Positions 1 through 8,135 of a DNA stretch of 64,000 nucleotides are shown one piece after another. The notes under the pieces are model-generated. The model saw nothing but the letters and a program-made list of their open reading frames with translations. It was not told the DNA's origin and made no database searches. The DNA is from Propionicimonas paludicola (GTDB lineage: Bacteria; Actinomycetota; Actinomycetes; Propionibacteriales; Propionibacteriaceae). The stretch is taken from assembly GCF_002563675.1 (NCBI RefSeq), contig NZ_PDJC01000001.1, positions 2,170,001-2,234,000 of the forward strand, in the 5' to 3' direction. The translations under genes and the position numbers were made by a program. The stretch's first letter is position 1. Every line of letters begins with the position of its first letter.

Positions 1-145
1 CGTCGGTGTGGTTGTTCGAGGCCGACTCGAAGATCGGGCCGAACATCCGGCACGGCGGGCACCAGGTGGCCCAGAAGTCGATGAAGACAATGCCGGACTC
101 GATGGTCTTGCCGAAATCCGCAGCGGTCAGGGTGATGGTTGCCAT
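1..145 (-). CDS. Thioredoxin (partial, N-terminal 48 residues)
   Basis: The reading frame runs off the left edge. The visible N-terminus starts MATITLTAADFGKTIESG and contains FIDFWATWCPPCRMFGPIF, with the WCPPC redox-active motif of thioredoxins (classical WCGPC with Pro for Gly). A GAAGGAAG ribosome-binding site lies just before the ATG. Thioredoxins reduce cytoplasmic protein disulfides using thioredoxin reductase. It lies 63 bases downstream of the IdeR-like regulator on the same strand and may be co-transcribed with it (inference). Confidence 0.9.
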   Translation of the reverse strand, partial: MATITLTAADFGKTIESGIVFIDFWATWCPPCRMFGPIFESASNNHTD

Positions 146-208
146 GACTTCCTTCAGTAGGTTTCAGTCCTAGACAACGCTGGGAGTTCGGTGGGGTATT
201 CCAGAGGC

Positions 209-895
209 TCAGTCGACAACGACGAACAGTTGGTCGCCCAGTTCGACCGGAACCAGCACCTGCTCCTGCTCCCCCAGGACGATCTTGCGGCCACGGAGCT
301 GGGCTTGTATCGGGCGCCGCTCGGCCACTCCGAGGGCGGCGAGATGCCCAAGCAACTCGATATCACCCTGGGCCGCCTCACTCATCCGGGCGAAGACCAC
401 CTCGTGGACCTCGCCGTCGGCCAGCCGCAGGGAGAGCAGTTCCACGCCGTCCAGGAAGTCTTCCGCCGCGGCCGGAGCACCCAGCTCGGTCAGTCCGGGA
501 ATCGGGTTGCCGTAGGGGGAATGCACGGGGTTGTCCAGCAGCCGCAACAGCTGGCGCTCGACCTGGTCGGAGATCACATGCTCCCAGCGGCAGGCTTCCT
601 CGTGGACCAGCCGCCAGTCCAGGCCGATCACATCCACCAGCAGCCGCTCGGCGAGCCGATGCTTGCGCATCACTTGCTCGGCCAGCTGCCGGCCCCGCTC
701 GCTGAGGACCAGATGCCGATCCGGATGCACCGCGACCAGACCGTCGCGTTCCATCCGGGCCACCGTCTGCGAGACCGTCGGGCCGCTCTGTCCCAGCCGC
801 TCAGCGATCCGGGCGCGCAACGGCGGCACGCCTTCCTCACCGAGCTCGTAAATGGTCCGCAGATACATCTCAGTGGTATCGATGAGATCGCTCAT
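209..895 (-). CDS. Iron-dependent transcriptional regulator, DtxR/IdeR family
   Basis: The product is 228 aa, the usual length for IdeR/DtxR. It has an N-terminal winged helix (about 1-73), a dimerisation and metal-binding domain (about 74-140) and a C-terminal SH3/FeoA-like domain. The metal ligands fall at exactly the classical DtxR positions: Met10, Cys102, Glu105 and His106 for the primary site, and His79, Glu83 and His98 for the ancillary site. The family binds Fe2+ and represses iron-uptake genes when iron is sufficient. A GGAGGAG ribosome-binding site precedes the ATG, and a TATAGT -10 hexamer lies at 922-927 in the short gap to the divergent acVLRF1 gene. Confidence 0.92.
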   Translation of the reverse strand: MSDLIDTTEMYLRTIYELGEEGVPPLRARIAERLGQSGPTVSQTVARMERDGLVAVHPDRHLVLSERGRQLAEQVMRKHRLAERLLVDVIGLDWRLVHEEACRWEHVISDQVERQLLRLLDNPVHSPYGNPIPGLTELGAPAAAEDFLDGVELLSLRLADGEVHEVVFARMSEAAQGDIELLGHLAALGVAERRPIQAQLRGRKIVLGEQEQVLVPVELGDQLFVVVD

Positions 896-930
896 CTGAC
901 TCCTCCCGCGGTTCCAGCCAGACTATAGCT

Positions 931-1572
931 ATGTCCGACACGCAAATGGCTCGGCTGGTGCCGGTAGCTCCGGAAAGACTCGCCGGTTGGCTGACCGGAT
1001 TCACCGACCGGCACGGCCGCCCGGAGCTACGTCTGGCTCCCGATGCGCTGCATCTGGACGCCCCCGACGGCGCCCGCGCGGCGGTCCGGCTGCCCTGGGG
1101 GCCGCTACCCGGTCTGGATCCGCTGGCTGAGCTGGTCGCCGATGCGCTGCGACCCAGGCTGGTCGGCGGGCTGATCGTGCGGCGCCGAGCGCATGCCATC
1201 GGCATCTTCTCCGGCGCGGAGCTGATCACCGGTCATCACGCCAGCCACTACGTCCAGGGACGGACGAAGGCCGGCGGCTGGTCGCAGCAGCGCTACGCCC
1301 GCAGGCGGGCCAATCAGGCAGATCACGCCTTCAGCGCGGCGGCCGACGACGTTGCCGCGATCCTGCTCCCCGAAGCCGGGCGCTTGGACGCGGTGGTGGC
1401 CGGCGGCGACGCCGCAGCTGTCAACGAGGTGCTGAGCCGGCCCGAGTTCGAGCCGTTGCGCCAACTGAGAGTGGGTTCGGTGCTTCCCGTCCCGGATCCG
1501 AATCGGACGGTGCTGGTCGGTTTCGGACAGCAGCTACGCCAGGTCCGGATCGGGCTGAACGAGCTGGCCTAA
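931..1572 (+). CDS. acVLRF1-family peptidyl-tRNA hydrolase / release factor
   Basis: The product (213 aa) matches the actinobacterial branch of Vms1-like release factor 1. The diagnostic stretch is GRTKAGGWSQQRYARRR (about residues 110-126), a catalytic loop analogous to the GGQ of eRF1-type factors. Family members are predicted to hydrolyse peptidyl-tRNA on stalled large ribosomal subunits. The gene diverges from the IdeR-like regulator with 35 bases between starts. The start could instead be the in-frame ATG at 946, because no clear ribosome-binding site precedes 931. Confidence 0.8.
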   Translation: MSDTQMARLVPVAPERLAGWLTGFTDRHGRPELRLAPDALHLDAPDGARAAVRLPWGPLPGLDPLAELVADALRPRLVGGLIVRRRAHAIGIFSGAELITGHHASHYVQGRTKAGGWSQQRYARRRANQADHAFSAAADDVAAILLPEAGRLDAVVAGGDAAAVNEVLSRPEFEPLRQLRVGSVLPVPDPNRTVLVGFGQQLRQVRIGLNELA

Positions 1573-1579
1573 GGCTTCG

Positions 1580-1894
1580 TCAGCGGCGCAACAGGACGAC
1601 GGCCGCAGCGATCACAGCCAGCAACCCGGCTGCGCCGAGCGCCCAGGCCTGACGCGAGTCGTCCGGCGCAGCGCCCTGGCTGTCGTCGGGGCCCGAGCCG
1701 TCATCACTGTCATCGGTGGACTCCGCGGTCGGTGAGGCCTTGGCGGTCGCCCCGGGGCTGAGCGTGCTCGCCGCACTCGGCGACGGCTTTGGCGAGGTCG
1801 TCTCAGCGGCAGCGATCGACGGGATCGACACTCCGAGCAGCACCACCAGGGCTGCCACAACGCCCGCCACCGCGCGGCGCACCAGCGAAATCAT
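1580..1894 (-). CDS. Small secreted, membrane-anchored Ser/Thr/Pro-rich protein
   Basis: The 104-aa product has an N-terminal signal peptide (about 1-29, hydrophobic core VAGVVAALVVLLGV, then SIAAAE), a low-complexity stalk rich in Ser, Thr, Pro and Asp (30-80), and a C-terminal membrane helix followed by LRR. It should sit outside the membrane on a single anchor. I do not recognise a family or function. It converges with acVLRF1 and has its own leaderless-type promoter. Confidence 0.7.
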   Translation of the reverse strand: MISLVRRAVAGVVAALVVLLGVSIPSIAAAETTSPKPSPSAASTLSPGATAKASPTAESTDDSDDGSGPDDSQGAAPDDSRQAWALGAAGLLAVIAAAVVLLRR

Positions 1895-1901
1895 GTCGTT
1901 G

Positions 1902-1907
1902 AGCCTA
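1902..1907 (-). promoter_or_regulatory. -10 element TAGGCT, leaderless layout
   Basis: The hexamer ends 7 bases before the ATG at 1894, so transcription should begin at or next to the start codon. Confidence 0.55.
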
Positions 1908-2040
1908 CCGGGCCTCGCGAAGAACTCACGAACCGCCCACCTGAACGACCGCCGCTAGCGGCGGAGCGGCGGCGGCCCAGAGCCATTCGGAGCCGACGCA
2001 CCCGACCCCGCAGATCCTGCTCACCGGTTGGCGTGGCGAC

Positions 2041-2046
2041 TACCGT
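2041..2046 (+). promoter_or_regulatory. -10 element TACCGT, leaderless layout
   Basis: The hexamer ends 6 bases before the ATG at 2053, and no ribosome-binding site is visible. Confidence 0.5.
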
Positions 2047-2052
2047 TGTGTC

Positions 2053-2688
2053 ATGAGCACGCTGTGGCTCTACGCGGTGACCATCGACGAGGTTCGCGGC
2101 ATCTTCGGCGCGGACCCGCTGCTGGCCGACCGACTGCGAGCGACGGCGACCCGGCGTTTCGCTGAACAGGCTCCGGCCACTCCGGGGTTGCTCGGCAAGC
2201 TCGGCCCGGCGTTCCGCCGTCACCCAGGCGCTCCGATCACCCGGCCGAACGTACCCACCGCAGCCGAGGTGGACGCACTGCTGGCCAGTCGCTACCTGCC
2301 ACCGGATCGACTGGGCGCCGCCTGGGTCCTGCTGCTGGCCTGGCTGGACGAGCTGGCCCCGAACGGCCTGGCTCTGCCCATGACCGGCCAGCAACTGGCC
2401 GACTTCGACTTCGACCTGGCCTGCAGCGGGGTGTCCTCGCGACTGGGACTGACCGACCTACTCAAGGCCGGCCTGGGCGTCCCGCTCGCGCCCGGCCCAG
2501 GGTGGTCGGCCGGCTGGGTGCCGGCCGAGCACGCCGCCGCGATCGCCCCGTCCTGGCGACCTTGCGTGAGCGAGTTGCCCCCGGCACGCCGCGAGCTGGC
2601 CGACACGATCCTGGACTGGCTGGAGGCCCGGCCGGGCTGGACGCAGCAACCACCCTGGCCCGATCTGGTCGCCGTCTTCCAGCCCTGA
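2053..2688 (+). CDS. Hypothetical protein (possibly DUF7691-like)
   Basis: The product is 211 aa and soluble, with no signal peptide or membrane helix. It begins MSTLWLYAVTIDEVRGIFG and has a hydrophobic helical middle (LGAAWVLLLAWLDELA). This resembles unnamed actinobacterial proteins that open with a short beta strand and an 'I/LDEVR' helix; the DUF7691 suggestion is from memory and weak. It is a single gene that converges on the NCS2 permease with a shared hairpin terminator between them. Confidence 0.6.
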   Translation: MSTLWLYAVTIDEVRGIFGADPLLADRLRATATRRFAEQAPATPGLLGKLGPAFRRHPGAPITRPNVPTAAEVDALLASRYLPPDRLGAAWVLLLAWLDELAPNGLALPMTGQQLADFDFDLACSGVSSRLGLTDLLKAGLGVPLAPGPGWSAGWVPAEHAAAIAPSWRPCVSELPPARRELADTILDWLEARPGWTQQPPWPDLVAVFQP

Positions 2689-2715
2689 GGTGCACCATCG
2701 GTCCGGAAACGCCGA

Positions 2716-2747
2716 ACGGCGTCGCCCCCAGCAGGGGACGACGCCGT
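2716..2747. terminator. Bidirectional hairpin terminator
   Basis: A perfect 9-bp inverted repeat, ACGGCGTCG and CGACGCCGT, extended inward by CCCC/GGGG, lies between two convergent genes. No long U tract is present on either strand. Confidence 0.6.
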
Positions 2748-2761
2748 CTGTGAATCGGCGA

Positions 2762-4285
2762 CTACTTGGCCAGCACGGCGTCGAGGATCGGGCCCTGCAC
2801 GAAGTAGATCAAGAAGGCGGCAGCCACAGCCCACAACAGCGGGTGGACCTTGCTGGCCTTGCCGACGATCACCTTGATGGCGACGAACAGCACGAAGCCG
2901 ACGCCGATTCCCACGGTGATCGAGTAGGCGAACGGCATCAGGATGATGGCGAAGAAGGCCGGGATGCCCTCTTCCGGATCAGTCCAGTCGATGTGGACGA
3001 CCTGGGACATCATCAGGAAGCCCACGAAGGCCAGCGCCGGAGCGGCAGCCTCGGCCGGAACCATGTTGACCAGCGGCGACAGCACGATGGCCAACAGGAA
3101 GGCCACACCGGTCACGATCGAGGCGATACCGGTCTTGGCACCGTCACCGACGCCGGAAGCCGACTCGATGTAGGAGGTGTTCGACGAGGTCGAGGTCAGG
3201 CCACCGGCCATGGCGGCGATCGAGTCGACGATCAGGATCTCCTGGGTGTGCGGCGGGTTGCCGTCCGCCTCGAGCAGGTTGCCCTCGGCGCCCACGGCCA
3301 CGATGGTGCCCATGGTGTCGAAGAAGTCGGCCAGCAGCAGCGAGAAGACCAGCAGGATCACGGCGATCACGCCGACCGGGCTGGCGAAGCCGCCGAAGAA
3401 GAACTCACCGGGGTTGAGCCAGGCCTTGCCGAGCAGGCTCAGGTCGACGCCGGTCCAGCCACCGAAGGCCGGAAGGTTGGACATCCAGCCGGTGGCATTC
3501 ACAATGGCGCCGGTCGCGTCCTTGGCCTTGCCGATGTGGAGAACCGTCTCAACGATCACGCTGATCACGGTGCCGGAGAGGATGGCGATCAGGATCGCGC
3601 CCTTGACCCGCTTCACGTACAGGACGATCAACAGCAGCAAGGTGATCACGAAGATGGCAATCGGCCAGCCGTTGAGGCTACCGAAAACGCCGAGCTCGAC
3701 CGGCGTGCCCTTCGCCGAGCGGACGATGCCGCCGTCGACCAGGCCGATGAAGGCGATGAACAGGCCGATGCCGACCGAAATGGCCGCCCGGATGTTGCGC
3801 GGCACGGCATTGAAGACGGCCTTGCGGAAGCCGGTGAAGACCAGGATCGTGATGATCAGGCCTTCCCAGAAGACCAGGCCCATGGCAGCGGTCCAGCTCA
3901 TCTTCGCGGCAATGGTGTAGGCCACCACGGCATTGATGCCCAGGCCCGCGGCCAGTGCGATCGGGAAGCGTCCATAGCTGCCCATGAAGATGGTCAGAAT
4001 GCCGGCGACCAGCGCCGTTGCGGCCGCCACTGCCCCGATCGAGATCGGGATGTTGGCGCCGTTCGAGATCGGGGCGCCGGTGATCAGGTTGCCGTTCACG
4101 TCCGGAACGGTGCCGATGATGATGGGGTTGAGGACGATGATGTAGGCCATGGTGAAGAAGGTCACCAGGCCGCCGCGAATCTCACGACCCAGGCTGGAGC
4201 CACGCTTAGTGAGCTCAAACCAGGCGTCGAAGCCGCTTACCTTTGCAGAGGACGGTGTAACCGTCGAAGAACCAGGGTTCGCCAT
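2762..4285 (-). CDS. NCS2/AzgA-family purine (adenine/guanine/hypoxanthine) permease
   Basis: The product is a 507-aa polytopic membrane protein. The N-terminal signature FDAWFELTKRGSSLGREIRG, then GLVTFFTMAYIIVLNP, is characteristic of the AzgA/PbuG-type purine permeases; so is the DFFDTMGTIVAVGAEGNLL segment. These are proton symporters importing purine bases for salvage. The purine preference cannot be read from sequence alone. The gene diverges from the DUF2530 gene, and both promoters are leaderless-type and packed in a 44-bp gap. Confidence 0.88.
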   Translation of the reverse strand: MANPGSSTVTPSSAKVSGFDAWFELTKRGSSLGREIRGGLVTFFTMAYIIVLNPIIIGTVPDVNGNLITGAPISNGANIPISIGAVAAATALVAGILTIFMGSYGRFPIALAAGLGINAVVAYTIAAKMSWTAAMGLVFWEGLIITILVFTGFRKAVFNAVPRNIRAAISVGIGLFIAFIGLVDGGIVRSAKGTPVELGVFGSLNGWPIAIFVITLLLLIVLYVKRVKGAILIAILSGTVISVIVETVLHIGKAKDATGAIVNATGWMSNLPAFGGWTGVDLSLLGKAWLNPGEFFFGGFASPVGVIAVILLVFSLLLADFFDTMGTIVAVGAEGNLLEADGNPPHTQEILIVDSIAAMAGGLTSTSSNTSYIESASGVGDGAKTGIASIVTGVAFLLAIVLSPLVNMVPAEAAAPALAFVGFLMMSQVVHIDWTDPEEGIPAFFAIILMPFAYSITVGIGVGFVLFVAIKVIVGKASKVHPLLWAVAAAFLIYFVQGPILDAVLAK

Positions 4286-4291
4286 GGCGGA

Positions 4292-4297
4292 ATGGTA
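4292..4297 (-). promoter_or_regulatory. -10 element TACCAT, leaderless layout
   Basis: The hexamer lies 6 bases before the permease ATG at 4285. Confidence 0.55.
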
Positions 4298-4316
4298 GGG
4301 GCTCTCAGCCAGGACA

Positions 4317-4322
4317 TAGGGT
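4317..4322 (+). promoter_or_regulatory. -10 element TAGGGT, leaderless layout
   Basis: The hexamer ends 7 bases before GTG 4330 and therefore favours that start over the upstream GTG at 4321, which overlaps the hexamer itself. Confidence 0.55.
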
Positions 4323-4329
4323 GGTGTCC

Positions 4330-4662
4330 GTGATCGAAAACGCCCACCAGCACAAACCCCTGTTGGTGCAGGCGCCGGTGCGCGCCTTGGACCCGGACGG
4401 AGTTGCCGTCGTCAGCGTCGGAACTGCCGCCTTCGCGATCTCCACCGGCATCTTGTGGACGGCCATCCCACAGCTCATCGCCGCCGATCAGCTGTGGCAT
4501 CTGTGGGTCGCCGCGACCGGCACCGTCATGGGCGTGTTCGGGCTCAGCTTCGGGATCTTCCGATCCCGCCGCCGCAAGCGCTCCGGCGATGAGCCGGAGG
4601 CCGAGACAGGCTCAGTCGAAGATCTCGGAGTCGATCCGGATCGTGTCCCAGACCGGAACTGA
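4330..4662 (+). CDS. DUF2530-family small membrane protein
   Basis: The product is about 110 aa, with a polar N-terminus, two transmembrane helices (VAVVSVGTAAFAISTGILW and LWVAATGTVMGVFGLSFGIF) and a basic RSRRRKR stop-transfer segment. This is the layout of the actinobacterial DUF2530 family, whose function is unknown. I place the start at GTG 4330 from the -10 spacing. The last 51 bases overlap the 3' end of the convergent DUF3027 gene. Confidence 0.75.
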   Translation: MIENAHQHKPLLVQAPVRALDPDGVAVVSVGTAAFAISTGILWTAIPQLIAADQLWHLWVAATGTVMGVFGLSFGIFRSRRRKRSGDEPEAETGSVEDLGVDPDRVPDRN

Positions 4663-5382
4663 CAGATCCACACCGCGAGCCGGCTCGACGACGTCGGAAT
4701 GACCGCCACAGCCATGATCGACACTCACCACTGAGCCGTCGGCCGGCGACAGCTCGTTGGCGCATACGCCGAAGACTCGGCCCAGGCTGCCACTCAGCCC
4801 GACGAAGAAGCCGCAGGTGACGCAGTTGGCCGGTGCCTGCTGCGTCATCGAGTTCTCGGCGCCACCGGGTCCGTCCAGCCAGCGCTCAGCGGCATCGTCT
4901 CGTCCGACGATCGACAGGACGCGCTCGCGGCCCAGGCCCAACTCGGCCACCAATGCCCGCACCTGGCTGGCCTCAGCCGGGTCGGCATCGGCAGCGAACT
5001 CGCCACCGGTGTAGCCCGGCTCCAGCCGGACGTCGTCGACCGCGGTCGGCGCCAGCACTCCGGGAGTGAGGTCCTTGGGGCCGATCCGATCGCTCCACGG
5101 GACCCAGGCCGGTGCCAGCAGGGCACCTTCACCGGGACGCAGGGTGACCTCGTTGACGGTGGCGTCCTTGGCTCGGGCGGCCCGAACCACGCTCACCTCC
5201 CACTGCCAGCCCGGGTAGCCCGGGTGCACGCAGGCAAACCGATGGGTGGCGACTCGGACGTCCTCGGCAACCACCCCGAGGTGTTCGCCGACCTCCAGCA
5301 CACCGGCGCGGCGGACGGCTGCCGCTCGGGCCAGTTCGACGGCTCCGGCGCAGACCGCATCCAGCTCGAGAGTGGCAGCCAC
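4612..5382 (-). CDS. DUF3027 family protein
   Basis: The 256-aa product belongs to an actinobacterial family of unknown function. The C-terminal half has a cysteine cluster, NCVTCGFF near residue 185, FGVCANELSP, and DHGCGGHSD, that looks like a zinc-binding site. It starts with GTG, whose first base is the last base of the upstream cold-shock gene's TAG stop, so the two are translationally coupled. The cold-shock/DUF3027 pairing recurs in actinobacteria, which hints at a role in RNA or translation biology (inference). Confidence 0.8.
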   Translation of the reverse strand: MAATLELDAVCAGAVELARAAAVRRAGVLEVGEHLGVVAEDVRVATHRFACVHPGYPGWQWEVSVVRAARAKDATVNEVTLRPGEGALLAPAWVPWSDRIGPKDLTPGVLAPTAVDDVRLEPGYTGGEFAADADPAEASQVRALVAELGLGRERVLSIVGRDDAAERWLDGPGGAENSMTQQAPANCVTCGFFVGLSGSLGRVFGVCANELSPADGSVVSVDHGCGGHSDVVEPARGVDLSVPVWDTIRIDSEIFD

Positions 5383-5768
5383 TACAGCTCCAACTCGTCG
5401 GCGACCGCGCGCAACACGGCCGCGGTCTTGCCGGCCACCTTGGAATCTGGGTGGCGACCTCTGCGGTAGCCGTTGCCGACGTTGTCGAGCATCTTGATCA
5501 GATCCTCGACGATGATGGCCATGACCTCCGGGGACTTGCGGGCAGCCTTGGACAGCGAGGGCGGCGGATCGAGGAGCCGCACCGACAGCGCCTGCTCACC
5601 CTTCTTGCCGTCCACCACACCGAACTCGACCTTCTGGCCGCGCTTGAGGCTGGTCACGCCGTCCGGCAGCGCCGCAGCGCGGACGTAGACGTCGTCCCCG
5701 CCCTCATCCTTGGAGAGGAACCCGAATCCCTTCTCCGCGTCGTAGTACCGCACCTTGCCGACTGGCAT
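5382..5768 (-). CDS. Cold-shock domain protein with C-terminal extension
   Basis: The 128-aa product has an N-terminal cold-shock domain (about 1-65): MPVGKVRYYDAEKGFGFL includes the RNP1 motif KGFGF, and DVYVRAAAL is the RNP2 region with Arg where His is common. About 60 residues follow, probably helical, longer than the stand-alone CspA family (about 67 aa). It binds single-stranded nucleic acid. The start is the ATG before PVGKV, with GAGG upstream; the longer upstream frame has no cold-shock homology. Confidence 0.88.
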   Translation of the reverse strand: MPVGKVRYYDAEKGFGFLSKDEGGDDVYVRAAALPDGVTSLKRGQKVEFGVVDGKKGEQALSVRLLDPPPSLSKAARKSPEVMAIIVEDLIKMLDNVGNGYRRGRHPDSKVAGKTAAVLRAVADELEL

Positions 5769-5902
5769 TTTCGCCTCAACTCCCGCAACCAACTGATGAT
5801 CGACTTCTCGACCAGCCTCCAGCCTAACCAATACCCGGCCAGCGAGCACACCGCTGCCGGCAGCACAACTCGCCCCGGACGCCCCGGCGTCCCCGGTCCG
5901 CC

Positions 5903-5908
5903 TACTAT
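5903..5908 (+). promoter_or_regulatory. -10 element TACTAT, leaderless layout
   Basis: The hexamer ends 6 bases before the ATG at 5915. Confidence 0.55.
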
Positions 5909-5914
5909 TGGCCC

Positions 5915-6688
5915 ATGGCCAGCTGGCAGGACGGACCAGAGTACGCGCCGCTGGTGCGCCCGGCCGCATTCGTGATGCCGGACGCCGAGCCGCTGCAGGT
6001 CGACCCGGTTCCGGCTCCCCCGGCTGTGCCGGTTCCCGACGCCGAGCCTCGATTCACCGCTCCCGAGCAGGAGCAGCCGGCCCTGGCCGCACTGGCCCCC
6101 TCGGCGGCACCGGGACGCAACCCGAACCTGCCCTTCATCTCCCAGGTCACCCCGCTGACCAGCACCGAGCCTCGGCTGCCGAGTCAGCCGTTCGGAGTCA
6201 CCGACGCGCCACTGGGCGGCTACCTGGCACCACCGGCGCCGCACGCCGCGGTTCAGGTCAACCCGAGCCCGTTCCCGGCACCGGGCAGCCAGCAGTGGTT
6301 CGCCCCACCGCCGGTCCCGGTTCCGGTCGAGTCGCCACGGGTGACCGTCCGGCAGCTGCTGGCTGGAATCACCCCCGGTGTGGCAATCACCATGGCAATC
6401 GGCATGGTCTTCGGCTGGGCGGCCCCGTTCACCTTGGTGATCGCCTTCGTGCTCAGCTCACGGATCGGCTATCGGCGCGAGGCCGTCCATCGCACCTGGC
6501 AGTTCACCGGCTTCGCGATGCTGGCCATCGCCATGTTCAGCATCGCCAGTTCCGGGAACGATCTGGACGCCCTGTTCGCCAGCCTGGCGGGCAGCTGCCA
6601 ACTGGCCAGCTGGGTGGTGGCGATCACGTTGAGCCTGATCGTCGGCTCGGCCCTGCGTGCCGGCGAACAACCGTTCCGCTACCGATGA
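5915..6688 (+). CDS. Proline-rich membrane protein of unknown function
   Basis: The 257-aa product has a disordered Pro/Ala-rich cytoplasmic half (1-145) and about four hydrophobic helices from residue 150 (GVAITMAIGMVFGWAAPFTL and following). It resembles the Pro-rich DUF-type integral proteins common in Propionibacteriaceae, but I cannot assign a family. It is the first gene of a three-gene operon: its TGA overlaps the next gene's ATG by four bases. Confidence 0.65.
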   Translation: MASWQDGPEYAPLVRPAAFVMPDAEPLQVDPVPAPPAVPVPDAEPRFTAPEQEQPALAALAPSAAPGRNPNLPFISQVTPLTSTEPRLPSQPFGVTDAPLGGYLAPPAPHAAVQVNPSPFPAPGSQQWFAPPPVPVPVESPRVTVRQLLAGITPGVAITMAIGMVFGWAAPFTLVIAFVLSSRIGYRREAVHRTWQFTGFAMLAIAMFSIASSGNDLDALFASLAGSCQLASWVVAITLSLIVGSALRAGEQPFRYR

Positions 6689-7209
6689 GCGTGCCGCCGG
6701 CCGACGCGCGTCGGCGTCACCAGCGACGCGGCACCCGAGTGGTGGTCACCGACCTGACCTCGGTGCTGCTCTTGGCCGACACCGATCCCGGAGTGCCGGG
6801 CAGTCGATGGTGGGTCACCCCGGGCGGCGGGATCGACCCCGGCGAGAGCGACCGGGACGCCGCTGCCCGCGAACTGGCCGAGGAGACCGGGCTGTTGGTC
6901 GATGCCCACCAACTGATCGGGCCGGTGGCCGAGCGCGAAGCCGTCCATGGGTACTCGGATCGGATCCTGGTCCAGCGAGAGAGCTTCTTCGTGATGGTGG
7001 TCGAGGCGCCGTTCGAGCCGGTCCCGGGCGGGCTGACCGCGTCCGAACTCCTGCGACTGGACGGTTGGGCCTGGCATCGGCTGGACGCCCTGGCACAACT
7101 CACCGAGCCGGTATGGCCGGCCATGATTCCTGACTTGGTAGCCAGAGTCGGGGCGCCCACCGTGCTCCAGCTGGGACGAGTCGAAGAGTCCACCGTCCCG
7201 GTAAGATGA
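6685..7209 (+). CDS. NUDIX hydrolase
   Basis: The 174-aa product contains a complete Nudix box at about residues 50-75: GGGIDPGES, then a seven-residue gap, then RELAEETGL. It hydrolyses a nucleoside diphosphate linked to an unknown moiety, with Mg2+ bound by the box glutamates. The start at ATG 6685 gives ATGA overlaps with both neighbouring genes. Substrate is not predictable. Confidence 0.85.
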   Translation: MSVPPADARRRHQRRGTRVVVTDLTSVLLLADTDPGVPGSRWWVTPGGGIDPGESDRDAAARELAEETGLLVDAHQLIGPVAEREAVHGYSDRILVQRESFFVMVVEAPFEPVPGGLTASELLRLDGWAWHRLDALAQLTEPVWPAMIPDLVARVGAPTVLQLGRVEESTVPVR

Positions 7210-8135
7210 CCCGGGTGTCCTCCCCGGTAGCCGATAGCCCTGATCTCCCACGGCCTGAAGACCGTCAGAAGCTGCTGGAGCGGTTCCTCTGGCTCTCGGT
7301 GGCCACTGCGTTGGCCACGGTGACGATCAAGTCGCTGGCCGCCTACCTCACCAACTCGGTGGGCCTGTGGTCGGACGCCGCCGAGTCCACGGTGAACCTG
7401 GTGGCCGCACTGGTTGCGGCCTGGGCGATCCGGCTGTCGGCCAAGCCGGCCGACCACAACCACGACTTCGGCCACGGCAAGGCCGAGTACGTCTCGGCGG
7501 GCGTCGAAGGCGCTCTGATCTTCGTGGCCGCGGCCGCCATCATCTACTCGGCCATCGGCCGGTTGATGAAGCCGGAGCCGCTGGAGCAGCTCGGCATCGG
7601 CCTGGCCATCTCGGTGGTGGCCAGTCTGCTGAACCTCGGCGTGGGCCTGGCCCTGCTGCGGGCCGGTCGAGCCCATCGCTCGATCACCCTCGAGGCCGAC
7701 GGCAAGCACCTACTCACCGACGTGTGGACGTCGGTGGGCGTGCTGGTCGGGATCGGCCTGGTCGCCCTCACCGGCTGGATGCCGCTGGACCCGATCGTGG
7801 CCATCGGTGTGGGCATCAACATCTTGTTCACCGGCTACCAGCTGGTCCGCCGCTCGGTGGTTGGCCTGCTCGACGCAGCCCTGCCCGAGGATGAGATCGC
7901 CATCGTCTCTGCGGTCCTGGCCCATGCCTGCGCCGATCCGAAGGTCGATGTCACCGAGTTGCGCACCCGGGAGTCCGGACGGCAGCGCTTCGTCTACGCC
8001 ACCTTGGAGGTGCCGGGCAGCTGGACCGTCCAGCACGGCCATGATCTGGCCGATGAGGTGGAGGCTGCGGTCGACGCCGCACTGCCCGGGACGACCACGT
8101 TCGTCCACATCGAGCCGATCCCCGAGTCCGCCTAG
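7206..8135 (+). CDS. Cation diffusion facilitator (CDF) family metal efflux protein
   Basis: The 309-aa product has about six transmembrane helices followed by a cytoplasmic ferredoxin-like domain (from about residue 215). The metal site is visible in helix 5 as HLLTD (HxxxD). Helix 2 carries SDAAESTVN, as in the DALES-type subfamily, rather than the DxxxD of FieF. A His-rich loop HNHDFGHGKAEY follows helix 2. It should export Zn2+, Fe2+ or a similar ion by proton antiport. It overlaps NUDIX upstream (ATGA) and shares a CTAG stop with convergent cutC. Confidence 0.88.
   Translation: MTRVSSPVADSPDLPRPEDRQKLLERFLWLSVATALATVTIKSLAAYLTNSVGLWSDAAESTVNLVAALVAAWAIRLSAKPADHNHDFGHGKAEYVSAGVEGALIFVAAAAIIYSAIGRLMKPEPLEQLGIGLAISVVASLLNLGVGLALLRAGRAHRSITLEADGKHLLTDVWTSVGVLVGIGLVALTGWMPLDPIVAIGVGINILFTGYQLVRRSVVGLLDAALPEDEIAIVSAVLAHACADPKVDVTELRTRESGRQRFVYATLEVPGSWTVQHGHDLADEVEAAVDAALPGTTTFVHIEPIPESA

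Noticed and set aside
2690..4333. Long plus-strand frame opposite the NCS2 permease
   Set aside because: It is His/Asp/Gly/Gln-rich without any recognisable domain and lies antisense to a clear membrane protein; high-GC codon usage explains it.
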